60,055 nt of DNA from Bacteroidaceae bacterium (GCA_017615245.1 JAGAAL010000001.1:1-60055); one strand, 5' to 3'; counted from the first letter of the stretch, positions 17,572-25,715 are shown. Translations and numbers: made by a program. Notes: a model not told the origin generated them from the sequence alone.

Positions 17572-19362
17572 TTATAAGTTAAACTTCAGACGATATGGCA
17601 ATGCTGCCTGTATTCTGTCTTTGCTCTGGAGGTCTCTTGCCGAACGATAGATGTCATAGAACTCACCCAGATTCTGCTTCATCTGTGCCTCAGCAATACT
17701 GCTCTCAGAAGTCTTGTCCATAATCTGCTCGAAGAATGACTTCTGAACCGGATAGGTCTTCACTGTACACTCTTTAATCTTTGCCTTTTTCTTTGCTACA
17801 GCGATTGCATCATCAAGGTTACCGAGTTGGTCAACAAGTCCCAATTTCTTTGCATGAACGCCTGTCCACACACGTCCTTCCCCAATTACCTTGATTGAAT
17901 CCTGAGACATTCCTCGTCCGTCAGCACAACGCTTCGTAAAGAGTTCGTAGCCACGATTGATGTATCCCTGCAGCAACGCACTCTCGTTTTCGTTGAATGG
18001 ACGATAGTAACCTCCGAAGTCTGCATATTCGTTCGTCTTCACCGTTGCCACATTCAGACCCAACTTGTCGTTCATCAGCTCGCTTGCATCTGGGAACATA
18101 CCAAAGATACCGATTGAGCCTGTGAGGGTTGTTGGCTCTGCTACAATCCAGTCTGCCGCACAAGAAATATAGTAACCTCCGCTAGCTGCATAACCACCCA
18201 TAGAAACAATGATTGGTTTCTTTGCCTTAATGTTCATCACCTGATGCCAGATTTGTTCAGAAGCGAATGCGCTACCACCTGGAGAATTCACGCGGAGTAC
18301 AACAGCCTTTACATCGTCGTCTTTCGCCAACTTGAGCAAATCCTCTGATACCTTGCTACCAACAATCATTTCATCAGAGCCGAATGAAGTTGGAGACTCT
18401 TCCTGCACGATTTCACCTGTTGCATAGTAAACTGCTACGATATCGCCGCTCATGCTCTTTGGAGAGTTGTTCGCAGCTTTCGCTACATTACCGAACTTTG
18501 CCTCGTTATATTTGCCCTCCTTATTCTTGTCGTCCTTCATCATATTTGAAATCACAGCAGAGATTTCGTCGGCAAATACCCGCTTGTCCACGATCTTGTT
18601 CTTCACGTAGTACTTCGTATCCTTCAGCATCATACCGCTATCTACGAGTGCATCCAGTTTCTCCTTCGACAGCTTTCTCGACTTGCTGATGTCGTCCAGC
18701 ATTTCGTCCCAGATTTCGTCACTCAATACGGTCAGCTGCTCACGGTTAGGTTCGCTCATATCGTCGAGCAGATAAGGTTCTACAGCCGACTTATATGTAC
18801 CCACTTTGAACACCTGAGCCTTCACACCAATCTTCGCCATGAGGTTCTTGTAATACATCGTCGAGAGCGACATACCAGCCAGTTCAACCATACCTTCCGG
18901 GTTAATCAGCAGCGAGTCGGCTGTACTACAGAGGTAATAAGCACCCTGTCCGTAGTCGTCGGCATACGATACGATGAATTTACCATCCTTTTTGAAGTCA
19001 ACCAGCGCATCACGCAGTTCCTGCAACATTGCAGGTGTACCACCGCTGAAGCTGCCCACTTTCAGATAGATACCCTTGATATCATCATTTTCTTTTGCGC
19101 TCTTGATGGCAGTCAGCAGATCATTCAGACCCAGACTTTCACTACTGCTACCCATTAATTCCGCAAACGGATTATCCACAGAACGCTCGTCCAGCGAACC
19201 GTCCAAGTTAATCAACATTACTGAATTGCTCTCAATAGGTTCAGATACAGAGGACATTGATGCCAGTCCTGAGAGTGCCAACAGAGAGAAGATGCCTATG
19301 ATAAGGCTTAAGAGAAGAATGCCAACGATTGTGGCCAATGTGTACTTTAAAAATTCTTTCAT
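17572..19362 (-). CDS. sppA: Signal peptide peptidase SppA, 67K type
   Basis: This is a 596-residue membrane serine protease that degrades cleaved signal peptides. One N-terminal transmembrane segment (residues about 9-32) is followed by two tandem SppA/ClpP-like domains. The catalytic Lys is in FKVGTYKSAVEPYLL near residue 190, and the nucleophile Ser is in GGYAASGGYYIS near residue 395. Length and arrangement match the E. coli double-domain type. The start is 7 bp after the stop of the GH105 gene, so the two are likely co-transcribed. Confidence 0.94.
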   Translation of the reverse strand: MKEFLKYTLATIVGILLLSLIIGIFSLLALSGLASMSSVSEPIESNSVMLINLDGSLDERSVDNPFAELMGSSSESLGLNDLLTAIKSAKENDDIKGIYLKVGSFSGGTPAMLQELRDALVDFKKDGKFIVSYADDYGQGAYYLCSTADSLLINPEGMVELAGMSLSTMYYKNLMAKIGVKAQVFKVGTYKSAVEPYLLDDMSEPNREQLTVLSDEIWDEMLDDISKSRKLSKEKLDALVDSGMMLKDTKYYVKNKIVDKRVFADEISAVISNMMKDDKNKEGKYNEAKFGNVAKAANNSPKSMSGDIVAVYYATGEIVQEESPTSFGSDEMIVGSKVSEDLLKLAKDDDVKAVVLRVNSPGGSAFASEQIWHQVMNIKAKKPIIVSMGGYAASGGYYISCAADWIVAEPTTLTGSIGIFGMFPDASELMNDKLGLNVATVKTNEYADFGGYYRPFNENESALLQGYINRGYELFTKRCADGRGMSQDSIKVIGEGRVWTGVHAKKLGLVDQLGNLDDAIAVAKKKAKIKECTVKTYPVQKSFFEQIMDKTSESSIAEAQMKQNLGEFYDIYRSARDLQSKDRIQAALPYRLKFNL

Positions 19363-19369
19363 TGTTCTA

Positions 19370-20482
19370 CTATTTTAATGATTTATAATATTCACATGCT
19401 GCGAGGAGCCATGCTCCTGTGCCGAATGGATGTTGCGACTTGGCATCTGCGATGCGGGTCGGGTCGGGTTTCTCGCCTATCGGCTGCACATACCCTATTC
19501 CGCCATCTGGCTGAAGAGCGATTGTAGTGAGATACTTCCACGCCTTGTCAATCACAGGTTTGAACTCCTTAGCGTTGAGCAATCCGTTGTTCACCCCCCA
19601 TTGCATTCCGTACGTGAAGAACGCCGTTCCGCTCGTCTCATATCCTGGAGCATCAGCCTCGCAGAGCATCGAGCGCGTCCAGTATCCGTCTGGCTGTTGG
19701 CACTCAGCTACCGCTTTCGCCAGTTGCTGGAACCGTTGCACGTAGAAGGGTCGGTATTTGCAGTCTTTCGGAAGGTCCTGCAACACCTTTGCCAGTCCTG
19801 CCAGCACCCATCCGTCGCCTCGTGCCCAGAAGCTCTTGCCTTCGTTGCAAGCCGTCTTCACCTTCGGCCACACATACTTGCCGTCCCTGTAATACAGATG
19901 TTGGTCCTTGTCCCACAGCAGGTCGTCCGTCCACTTGAAACACTCATACTGCTTGTCCAGCAACCGCTCGTTGTGAGTCACCGTGTAGAGCTTCGAGAAG
20001 ATGGGGAGTCCCATGTATAGGGCATCCGACCACCACCAGTAATCTGCTTCCTTCGATTTCGCCTGATACATCATCACCTCGAGCGTGCGCTGCAGCCTTT
20101 CAGCCCGATGTTCCAACTTATACAAGTCGATATACACCTGAAAGCAAATCTGCCAGTCAGCAAAGAGTACATGGTTCATATCCTCACCATACGTTGCATA
20201 TTCCCATTTCGATTTATCCGTCTGGGTAGCACCCTTCCAGTGATTATATTCCGCCCACGCTAAGGCATAATCCAGATACTCCTTCTTTTTCGTCAACTCA
20301 TATACCGCCTGATTGCCTGTGAAATACGCTGCGTTGTCCCAGAATCCCCTGCATTGCGGAGTACGAGTTGCCTGCCAATGGTCGTTCACCTTCTCTATCA
20401 TCTCCATCACCTCGACATTGGTTTGACCATATGACGCACATACTGCAAAAAAAACTACAGCAACTATCAATATTTTTTTCAT
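19370..20482 (-). CDS. GH105 family unsaturated rhamnogalacturonyl/glucuronyl hydrolase, secreted
   Basis: The protein has about 370 residues. The start at 20482 gives a signal peptide MKKILIVAVVFFAVCASYG; an ATG three codons upstream is also in frame. The alpha/alpha-barrel motifs of GH105 (YteR/YesR) are visible: a DMNHVLFADWQ-type segment, YWWWSDALYMGLPIF with the catalytic Asp, WARGDGWVLAGL, and PDGYWTRSM with GYETSGTAFFTYGM. The family releases unsaturated uronic acid from rhamnogalacturonan products of lyases. It heads a transcript running into sppA, which is otherwise unrelated. Confidence 0.88.
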   Translation of the reverse strand: MKKILIVAVVFFAVCASYGQTNVEVMEMIEKVNDHWQATRTPQCRGFWDNAAYFTGNQAVYELTKKKEYLDYALAWAEYNHWKGATQTDKSKWEYATYGEDMNHVLFADWQICFQVYIDLYKLEHRAERLQRTLEVMMYQAKSKEADYWWWSDALYMGLPIFSKLYTVTHNERLLDKQYECFKWTDDLLWDKDQHLYYRDGKYVWPKVKTACNEGKSFWARGDGWVLAGLAKVLQDLPKDCKYRPFYVQRFQQLAKAVAECQQPDGYWTRSMLCEADAPGYETSGTAFFTYGMQWGVNNGLLNAKEFKPVIDKAWKYLTTIALQPDGGIGYVQPIGEKPDPTRIADAKSQHPFGTGAWLLAACEYYKSLK

Positions 20483-20737
20483 ATCATCCATTTTTTAGAC
20501 TTCAACTTTATTCTTGACGGCTTTGAAGGGAAGTTAAAGGGAAGTTATCGCGGTCCTTGACCGCTTGGAAGTTAAAAGGACGATACATCCAGAGCTTGTC
20601 GAAGGAATGTCTGCAAACACCCTATGCTATCGTCCCTTCAATTGACTCCGTCGAACTAAAGTTTCCCTTTAACTCCTTTTCCATTCCCTTCCATTCTTCT
20701 CCACCCCACTAAACTCTAAATGAGTTTCTTTCCGCTG

Positions 20738-20769
20738 CGAATTTACACATTATTTATAATATAGCCAAA
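20738..20769 (-). promoter_or_regulatory. Candidate promoter of the GH105-sppA unit
   Basis: On the minus strand TTTGG (20765-20769) is 19 bp upstream of TAAATTCG (20738-20745). The latter matches TAnnTTTG at all but one position. The leader to the GH105 ATG would be about 250 nt. Confidence 0.4.
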
Positions 20770-20796
20770 TTTTGTTGTACTTTTTAGAAAAAACTA

Positions 20797-20826
20797 TTGC
20801 TGATTTCAATCTTATGCGTACCTTTG
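20797..20826 (+). promoter_or_regulatory. Promoter of thioesterase gene
   Basis: TTGC (20797-20800) and TACCTTTG (20819-20826) are 18 bp apart. The ATG follows 26 nt later. Confidence 0.65.
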
Positions 20827-20852
20827 CAACCAAAATGTAAAATCGAGCAAGA

Positions 20853-21251
20853 ATGGACATACAAGAATTACTGAATCGAACCGACCGCTTCGCAGCCCAC
20901 GCAGGGTGCCAGCTTACAGAAGTTGACGAACATCATGCAGTAGCCGAAATGACTGTGACAGCCGACCATCTCAATGGCGGCAATGTATGTCAGGGAGGAG
21001 CCTTATTTACCCTCGCCGACCTCGCTATCGCCGCCCTGATGAACTATAGCGGCCAACTCACCTTCGGCATCAGCAACAGCATCATGTATGTTTCGAGCGC
21101 CCACGAAGGCGACCACCTTCGAGCCGAAGCCGTTCAAGTAGCCAACCACCATAAGATTCCCTCCGTCGAAGTCCGAGTAACCAACCAAACAGGACAACTC
21201 ATCTGCCACGTTACGGGTATGGGCTACCGGAAATCCGCACAACTCCAATAA
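20853..21251 (+). CDS. Hotdog-fold acyl-CoA thioesterase, PaaI family
   Basis: This is a 132-residue hotdog protein. The PaaI/YbdB-type active-site segment HLNGGNVCQGGALFTLADLAIA is near residues 38-60, followed by the beta strands FGISNSIMYVSSA. Such enzymes hydrolyse aryl- or acyl-CoA thioesters. The substrate cannot be told from sequence. It is monocistronic, with its own promoter. Confidence 0.85.
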   Translation: MDIQELLNRTDRFAAHAGCQLTEVDEHHAVAEMTVTADHLNGGNVCQGGALFTLADLAIAALMNYSGQLTFGISNSIMYVSSAHEGDHLRAEAVQVANHHKIPSVEVRVTNQTGQLICHVTGMGYRKSAQLQ

Positions 21252-21424
21252 GAAATGCAACTATCAATTATGTAACATACTTGCACACATGTAACATCAG
21301 CATCATTTTCTGCATTTTTTCCCTCCTTAAACGCCCCAAAAAGTCGTTGTTTGAAAAACACGCCCACAGGCATCTGTGAAGCCGATTTGTAAATTTTTTG
21401 TAAATTTTTCGGGCAAACGCTCGA

Positions 21425-21465
21425 AAAATGTAAATTTTTTGTCAACTAATTTTCTTGGTGGTTTT
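21425..21465 (+). repeat. 41-bp perfect repeat, copy 1 (promoter-associated)
   Basis: This segment is identical over 41 bp to 43845-43885. It begins AAAATGTAAATTTTTTGTCA and includes the -33 TTGG (21455-21458) of the downstream promoter. Both copies lie directly upstream of a gene for an exported protein. Confidence 0.85.
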
Positions 21466-21485
21466 TGGCATTTTCCCTAACTTTG
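21455..21485 (+). promoter_or_regulatory. Promoter of the lipoprotein-LRR-secreted protein operon
   Basis: TTGG (21455-21458) is 19 bp upstream of TAACTTTG (21478-21485). The ATG of the lipoprotein gene follows 29 nt later. The -33 element is inside the 41-bp repeat. Confidence 0.75.
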
Positions 21486-21514
21486 CAGTCGAAAACAAAT
21501 AAAATACAAAAGGT

Positions 21515-22183
21515 ATGAAACGATTGGTATATATTCTTAGCATTCTGACTCTGTTCGTTATCTTTTCTTGTGCTGTACACCGGCCAGCATATTTAAAGGG
21601 CTATCATTTTCCCTATACTAGCGGAAAATTTTATGCCTATTCATGCGATTTCATATGGTCGATAGACATCCCGGTTACCAAGAATGTATCGTTTCACGAT
21701 GATGGTGGTACGTTCGCTGGAATCATATATGCCTACAATGATTCCTCAATCATTTATGTAACTACAAAAAAAAGGTTTGTGAACTATTCACATATTGTAT
21801 CTTCCGTCAATGCCGTAGATTCTTTACGTCGTTTTAGAGATGTATTTTATGAAGCTTTTCTTCCTTATAAAGACACATTAGATTTTCGTGGAATTGATAA
21901 TGAGGGAATTGCGTGGAGAGATAGGACAGTACGTATATACAGTTCATTTTTCAGCGTTGGATATATTCTTAAGGATTCTACAAACACAAAACAATATGAT
22001 GATTACATAGAGTCATTAAAATTGGATTATACTGTTCCTGATCAAGAAGATATTGACAATGAAATAAGATATACACATGAGACGGACGGTGATAGCGTTT
22101 TTTATAGACGGTTAGAAGAATTAGAAGCAAAAGAAAAAGAAATAAACGAACACTCAAAAACAAATCGAATATGGAACGAATAA
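21515..22183 (+). CDS. Hypothetical lipoprotein
   Basis: This is a 222-residue protein with a lipoprotein signal: MKRLVYILSILTLFVIFSC, Cys at residue 19, then AVHRPA. The lack of acidic residues after the Cys argues against surface export. The body has several aromatic-rich strands (YHFPYTSGKFYAYSCDFIWSI), and the C-terminal 40 residues are charged and helical (RRLEELEAKEKEINEHSK). No family is recognised. It is the first gene of a three-gene unit and overlaps the LRR gene by 13 bp. Base composition is visibly AT-richer than in the flanking core genes. Confidence 0.7.
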   Translation: MKRLVYILSILTLFVIFSCAVHRPAYLKGYHFPYTSGKFYAYSCDFIWSIDIPVTKNVSFHDDGGTFAGIIYAYNDSSIIYVTTKKRFVNYSHIVSSVNAVDSLRRFRDVFYEAFLPYKDTLDFRGIDNEGIAWRDRTVRIYSSFFSVGYILKDSTNTKQYDDYIESLKLDYTVPDQEDIDNEIRYTHETDGDSVFYRRLEELEAKEKEINEHSKTNRIWNE

Positions 22184-23535
22184 GATTAATCACATTATTG
22201 CTTTCTATGCTGTTCTTTTCAATCAGCACAAGTGCAAACATCATAACAAGTGGCACATGTGGAAAGAATGTCGCCAAGAGTGTCAAATGGGAACTGGACG
22301 ATGACGGAGTATTAACCATCAGCGGCGAAGGACCTATGGAGGATTTTGAAGAATCAAATGTGTCTTGGCAGCAATATCGTTCTAGGATAAAGAAAGTAAT
22401 CATTACAGATGGAGTAACATCTATTGGCAAACTTGCATTCGTAGGTTGTTCTGAATTAAAAGAAGTCATATTTCCTGATGTCCTTCAATCTATCGGAGAA
22501 CGTGCTTTCCAAAATTGCTTAGAATTAAAAAAGGTCATATTTCCTGATGCCCTTCAATCTATCGGAGAGCGTGCTTTTAGTAACTGTTTAACATTATCCC
22601 TTTTATATATACCCAATTCTGTTAAATTTATCGGGTGGCTTGCACTTCCAAATGTCCATATTACCGTTGGTGAAGATAATCCAAATTATTGTGCCATTCA
22701 GGATGTCCTGTACACAAGAGATCTTGACACATTGATTTTCTGTGCCAAACAGCGAAAAGGAACCGTTGAAATCCCCAATACTGTACGCCATATCGCTGAT
22801 TTTGCATTCTCTGGCTGTAAAGAGCTAAAGGAAGTATCTATTCCAAACTCTGTTATTACTATTGGCCGGGAAGCTTTTATGGAGTGCAAAAGCTTACATG
22901 CCATAAAGATTCCAGACTCCGTCGTTTCAATGGGATGGAATTCATTATCCGGATGCACAAATCTCACAAAGATTAGTATAGGTAAATCTTTGACATCAAT
23001 AGGGGAGAATTATAAAAAGAATATTACTAGTTGCCCAAAACTCACTAAGATAAGTGTCAGCGAAGATAATCCCTATTTCACAGTAATAGACGGCATCTTA
23101 TATACAAAAGAAATTGACACTCTTATCTGCTGTCGAAAGGATATCATGGAAGTCACAATTCCTAATACCGTCAAAGTTATTATTTGGGGTGCGTTCGAAT
23201 ATTGTAAAAATATTAGCAGTATATCAATTCCTGAAGGCGTTGAACAAATCCCTGGTTATACGTTTTATGGCTGTAAAAATCTGAAAAGCGTGTATTTCCC
23301 CAAATCCTATGTGAGAATTGACTCACAAGCATTCCTAGGATGTAATAATTTGAAAAAAATATATCTTCAAAGTTCAAATCCAAATGGGGACATCCTATTT
23401 TGTGTTAAAACAGGACAGTGTACCTTCTATGTTCCCAAAGGTGCAGGTAAAATATACGAAAAATGGCGTGACCCTAGCATACATTCTAACGAACCTTTCA
23501 AATTTGATAAAGTTGTAGAATATGATTATAAGTAA
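22171..23535 (+). CDS. BspA-like leucine-rich repeat (LRR_5) secreted protein
   Basis: This is a 454-residue protein with a signal peptide (residues 1-22, ending STSAN). An N-terminal domain with VKWELDDDGVLTISGEGPMEDF is the usual entry to BspA-type proteins. About ten LRR_5 repeats of about 23 residues follow (SIGERAFQNCLELKKVIFPD type), broken twice by SEDNPYFTVIDGILYT-type segments. BspA proteins of oral and gut Bacteroidales bind host matrix or other bacteria; the ligand here is unknown. No C-terminal anchor is evident. Residues about 95-140 contain two near-identical repeats (see repeat entry). Confidence 0.85.
   Translation: MERIRLITLLLSMLFFSISTSANIITSGTCGKNVAKSVKWELDDDGVLTISGEGPMEDFEESNVSWQQYRSRIKKVIITDGVTSIGKLAFVGCSELKEVIFPDVLQSIGERAFQNCLELKKVIFPDALQSIGERAFSNCLTLSLLYIPNSVKFIGWLALPNVHITVGEDNPNYCAIQDVLYTRDLDTLIFCAKQRKGTVEIPNTVRHIADFAFSGCKELKEVSIPNSVITIGREAFMECKSLHAIKIPDSVVSMGWNSLSGCTNLTKISIGKSLTSIGENYKKNITSCPKLTKISVSEDNPYFTVIDGILYTKEIDTLICCRKDIMEVTIPNTVKVIIWGAFEYCKNISSISIPEGVEQIPGYTFYGCKNLKSVYFPKSYVRIDSQAFLGCNNLKKIYLQSSNPNGDILFCVKTGQCTFYVPKGAGKIYEKWRDPSIHSNEPFKFDKVVEYDYK
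22453..22590 (+). repeat. 69-bp tandem duplication within the LRR gene
   Basis: Units 22453-22521 and 22522-22590 are nearly identical (GAATTAAAAGAAGTCATATT and GAATTAAAAAAGGTCATATT openings). Each encodes one 23-residue LRR. Other repeats in the gene are much more diverged, so this duplication looks recent. Confidence 0.85.
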
Positions 23536-23542
23536 AATAGTT

Positions 23543-24097
23543 ATGAAGAGAATCGTATTAATATTATTGAGCGTTTGTCTGTTACAAACCATGTATTGTC
23601 AAGAAGGGGAGAATGGAGCATTGAATAGGCTTGAATCCTCCTTCATGGAGTATGGTCGAACCCATACGAATGATACTGTTTTGACAGCAGATTTCTATAT
23701 TGAGAAAATCAAGAAAGAACATGCTAAGACAAAACGGACAAACACTTCTATGGTAATGAGAGGCCCTTCAGATAGCACTAAGCAACTCTATTCTATTTAT
23801 ATGAGAAATCAAGGGAAATTGTATAAACTTGTTACTGTTGTTAATAAAGCCGTCAAATCGGAAGGAATCAAAATCAAAGAGGGGGAGACATATCATCTGA
23901 CAATCATTCCAATGTGTGAAAGAGTGTGGAATGGAATGCCTGTATTTGATCAAGACTTTTTTCATCCTTTTGAAGGCTTCGATATAAAAAGGTTCGACGA
24001 CAAATATGGGCTTGATAGTTTTTATAGGTCAGACGATTTAGATGGATTGTATATAAAGACAAATGATACTCCATTAGAAACCTACATTAAAGCCTAA
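23543..24097 (+). CDS. Hypothetical secreted protein
   Basis: The protein has about 184 residues. The start at 23543 gives the signal peptide MKRIVLILLSVCLLQTMYCQ; the upstream ATG at 23522 overlaps the LRR stop. The mature part is polar. A segment LYKLVTVVNKAVKSEGIKIKEGETYHLTIIP may form a small beta domain. No family is recognised. It is the third gene of the accessory operon, 7 bp after the LRR gene. Its 3' end overlaps the convergent DUF6266 gene by 4 bp. Confidence 0.65.
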   Translation: MKRIVLILLSVCLLQTMYCQEGENGALNRLESSFMEYGRTHTNDTVLTADFYIEKIKKEHAKTKRTNTSMVMRGPSDSTKQLYSIYMRNQGKLYKLVTVVNKAVKSEGIKIKEGETYHLTIIPMCERVWNGMPVFDQDFFHPFEGFDIKRFDDKYGLDSFYRSDDLDGLYIKTNDTPLETYIKA

Positions 24098-24711
24098 CCG
24101 TTCGTATTGAACTGACCCACATACACCGTATCTGATGTACTCCCACTCTTCTTTCTTCTCATAAAGGCATAGAGATGTAAAGGGTGACCCATCCAATTCT
24201 CTGGAATACAGGCATCAACCACACCAACAGCGCGCAGGACTGGTTCTGCACAATAGCCTTCGTGCAGATCGGGACAAAACACAAAGAGATAGAACTCATC
24301 TGATTTGTTCTGAGATATAGAATCGGTTTGGAAAGTCACATGAACACCACCTTGTGCATTCACTTCAGCAGAAATAACGTATGCAGGTTCTACCGAACCT
24401 TTTGCAATACAAATACGGGGGTAGTCGATACCGTCATCATCGAAGCAGTTCTTGTTGAGACGCTTGAACATGCTGTGACTATTGAGTTTGTTACGCACAG
24501 CAAGGTGGTGAAGCCCAATCGCATGTCCCGCTTTCATCGCCGAAGAAAGACGGGAAATCTCGGCAAAAGCATTACGGTGCGCCTGCTGTGCTTCTGTCTG
24601 CGGATTAGCTACCGACTCAGGCATACGCCTTGTATACTCACGCCCGTGCCAGGAACTATGGATTACGTTCCCCTCTTTACCACTCTTTTTTCCTCCTTTA
24701 TACGTTGCCAT
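24094..24711 (-). CDS. DUF6266 family protein
   Basis: This is a 205-residue protein without a signal peptide. The N-terminus has a Gly/Lys-rich turn followed by GNVIHSSWHGREYTRRMP and VANPQTEAQQAHRNAF. These match the opening of DUF6266 proteins, a Bacteroidetes family of unknown function often present in several copies. The C-terminal half is beta-rich (ISAEVNAQGGVHVTFQTDS). It is alone on the minus strand in this islet, with a clear promoter about 300 nt upstream. Confidence 0.7.
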   Translation of the reverse strand: MATYKGGKKSGKEGNVIHSSWHGREYTRRMPESVANPQTEAQQAHRNAFAEISRLSSAMKAGHAIGLHHLAVRNKLNSHSMFKRLNKNCFDDDGIDYPRICIAKGSVEPAYVISAEVNAQGGVHVTFQTDSISQNKSDEFYLFVFCPDLHEGYCAEPVLRAVGVVDACIPENWMGHPLHLYAFMRRKKSGSTSDTVYVGQFNTNG

Positions 24712-24916
24712 CTTCGTTTCGTTTTATTGATAATTATTTTCCACACATTTTCTACCGTACCCAGCCTTTCCTCAACTTCAATTCAACCTTACCTCCACTT
24801 TGCCTCTATATAGCCACATATACTTGCCTATAACTAACAATAGAGCTACTCCTTCGATATATATGAAATACATTTGCGATGCCTATGAGAAACCCTTGAG
24901 TTACCTGCGAGTTACC

Positions 24917-24960
24917 ATAGACTTGGTATAGAGTTGGTATAGAGTTGATATAGACTTGGT
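24917..24960. repeat. Four tandem 11-bp repeats
   Basis: The unit ATAGASTTGRT occurs four times without gaps: ATAGACTTGGT, ATAGAGTTGGT, ATAGAGTTGAT, ATAGACTTGGT. The period is about one helical turn. The array lies about 55 bp downstream of the predicted DUF6266 start of transcription, inside its leader. Confidence 0.85.
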
Positions 24961-25015
24961 GGAGCTTGCTTTCTGAAGTATCTTTGTGGGGAAAATAGGA
25001 TTTATAAATCAACTG

Positions 25016-25046
25016 CAAAGATACAACATTTCTTGGAAACTACCAA
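25016..25046 (-). promoter_or_regulatory. Promoter of DUF6266 gene
   Basis: On the minus strand TTGG (25043-25046) is 19 bp upstream of TATCTTTG (25016-25023). This is a full match to the -33/-7 consensus. The predicted leader is about 300 nt, unusually long for this window. Confidence 0.7.
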
Positions 25047-25095
25047 ATATTTTCAAAGAAAATATGACATAAAAATGCTTTTTTCAGATATTTAG

Positions 25096-25126
25096 TTGCG
25101 TATGTCAGAAACTCTTCTTACCTTTG
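25096..25126 (+). promoter_or_regulatory. Promoter giving a near-leaderless transcript
   Basis: TTGC (25096-25099) and TACCTTTG (25119-25126) lie 19 bp apart. The ATG of the next gene is at 25131, only 4 nt after the -7 box. That is about where transcription should start. Confidence 0.65.
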
Positions 25127-25130
25127 CAAC

Positions 25131-25715
25131 ATGAATAGTGACAAATTCATTGAATTCTGGAACAGAGTGTACTATGCAGCATATAGCATCCACTACTTTA
25201 TCAGTTGCTATATCTTAGACCCAATCATCATGAATGTGATTGTGCATCCACTCTATTCATTCATGAATCTTTTCCCTGCGATGAAACGAAGAAATGAGAG
25301 AAAAGGTATAACCCCCGAAACCATCAAGAAAACGACGGAGGAAGTGTACGACAACCCTTCAAGCGGTCACCTGATGTATTTCGTAAATGGATTCTTTTCG
25401 CTCGTGCAGGCTCTCCCCATTTTGCTATGCATCAGTATCCTGGAGTACTATATGGGTGGGAGCATCAGGGATTGGTGGTTCAGTAATCTCGCTTTAATCA
25501 TCATTGTCATTTGGGGACTTGGTTTACTGCTCCAATATTTCTTTGCATGGAAGAACGACCGCTACCTCACCTATTTCGCGAAATTCGGGAAGGAGAGCCG
25601 GAAGAAACGGGTGCTGTGGAGCATAGGGCTGTTGATTGTCTTTATCGTGCTGTTGCTCGCTACCGTTTATATTTTCATCGAGGCAGAGAAGCGACACGGA
25701 TTTTGGAAAAATTAA
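25131..25715 (+). CDS. Small integral membrane protein, unknown function
   Basis: This is a 194-residue protein with an N-terminal amphipathic/hydrophobic stretch (YAAYSIHYFISCYIL). It has three clear transmembrane segments: about 85-105 (FFSLVQALPILLCISILEY), 117-138 (LALIIIVIWGLGLLLQYFFAW) and 163-183 (LWSIGLLIVFIVLLLATVYIFI). The intervening loop is basic. No family is recognised. The only plausible start is the ATG at 25131, so the mRNA is probably leaderless. It is the last gene of the accessory islet. Confidence 0.7.
   Translation: MNSDKFIEFWNRVYYAAYSIHYFISCYILDPIIMNVIVHPLYSFMNLFPAMKRRNERKGITPETIKKTTEEVYDNPSSGHLMYFVNGFFSLVQALPILLCISILEYYMGGSIRDWWFSNLALIIIVIWGLGLLLQYFFAWKNDRYLTYFAKFGKESRKKRVLWSIGLLIVFIVLLLATVYIFIEAEKRHGFWKN

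Larger units (their letters stand above)
20483..20852. other. 370-bp intergenic region: structured leader and divergent promoters
   Basis: No ORF is credible here. Arms TTAAAGGGAA-type (20532-20543) and TTCCCTTTAACT (20663-20674) form a 12-bp inverted repeat. GGACGATA (20578-20585) and TATCGTCC (20628-20635) nest inside it. A perfect GCGGTC-CTT-GACCGC hairpin lies at about 20549-20563. On the minus strand these would all be in the GH105 leader. Promoters for both directions lie at 20738-20826. Confidence 0.6.
24712..25130. other. 420-bp intergenic region: long DUF6266 leader, 11-bp repeats, divergent promoters
   Basis: No credible ORF or tRNA is present. It holds four 11-bp tandem repeats (24917-24960), the minus-strand promoter for DUF6266 (25016-25046) and the plus-strand promoter for the small membrane protein (25096-25126). 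The 200 bp next to the DUF6266 ATG are T/C-rich on the plus strand and I see no further structure in them. Confidence 0.7.

Noticed and set aside
24917-24960. Short repeats considered as a CRISPR remnant
   Set aside because: The units are 11 bp with no spacers and there are no cas genes in the window.
24979-24986. TATCTTTG on the plus strand as a second promoter for the small membrane protein
   Set aside because: No -33 element stands at the right distance and a better promoter lies at 25096-25126.
24806-25018. 70-codon minus-strand frame upstream of DUF6266
   Set aside because: Its TTG start coincides with the -7 box and its apparent repeats come from the 11-bp array; it is probably leader RNA.
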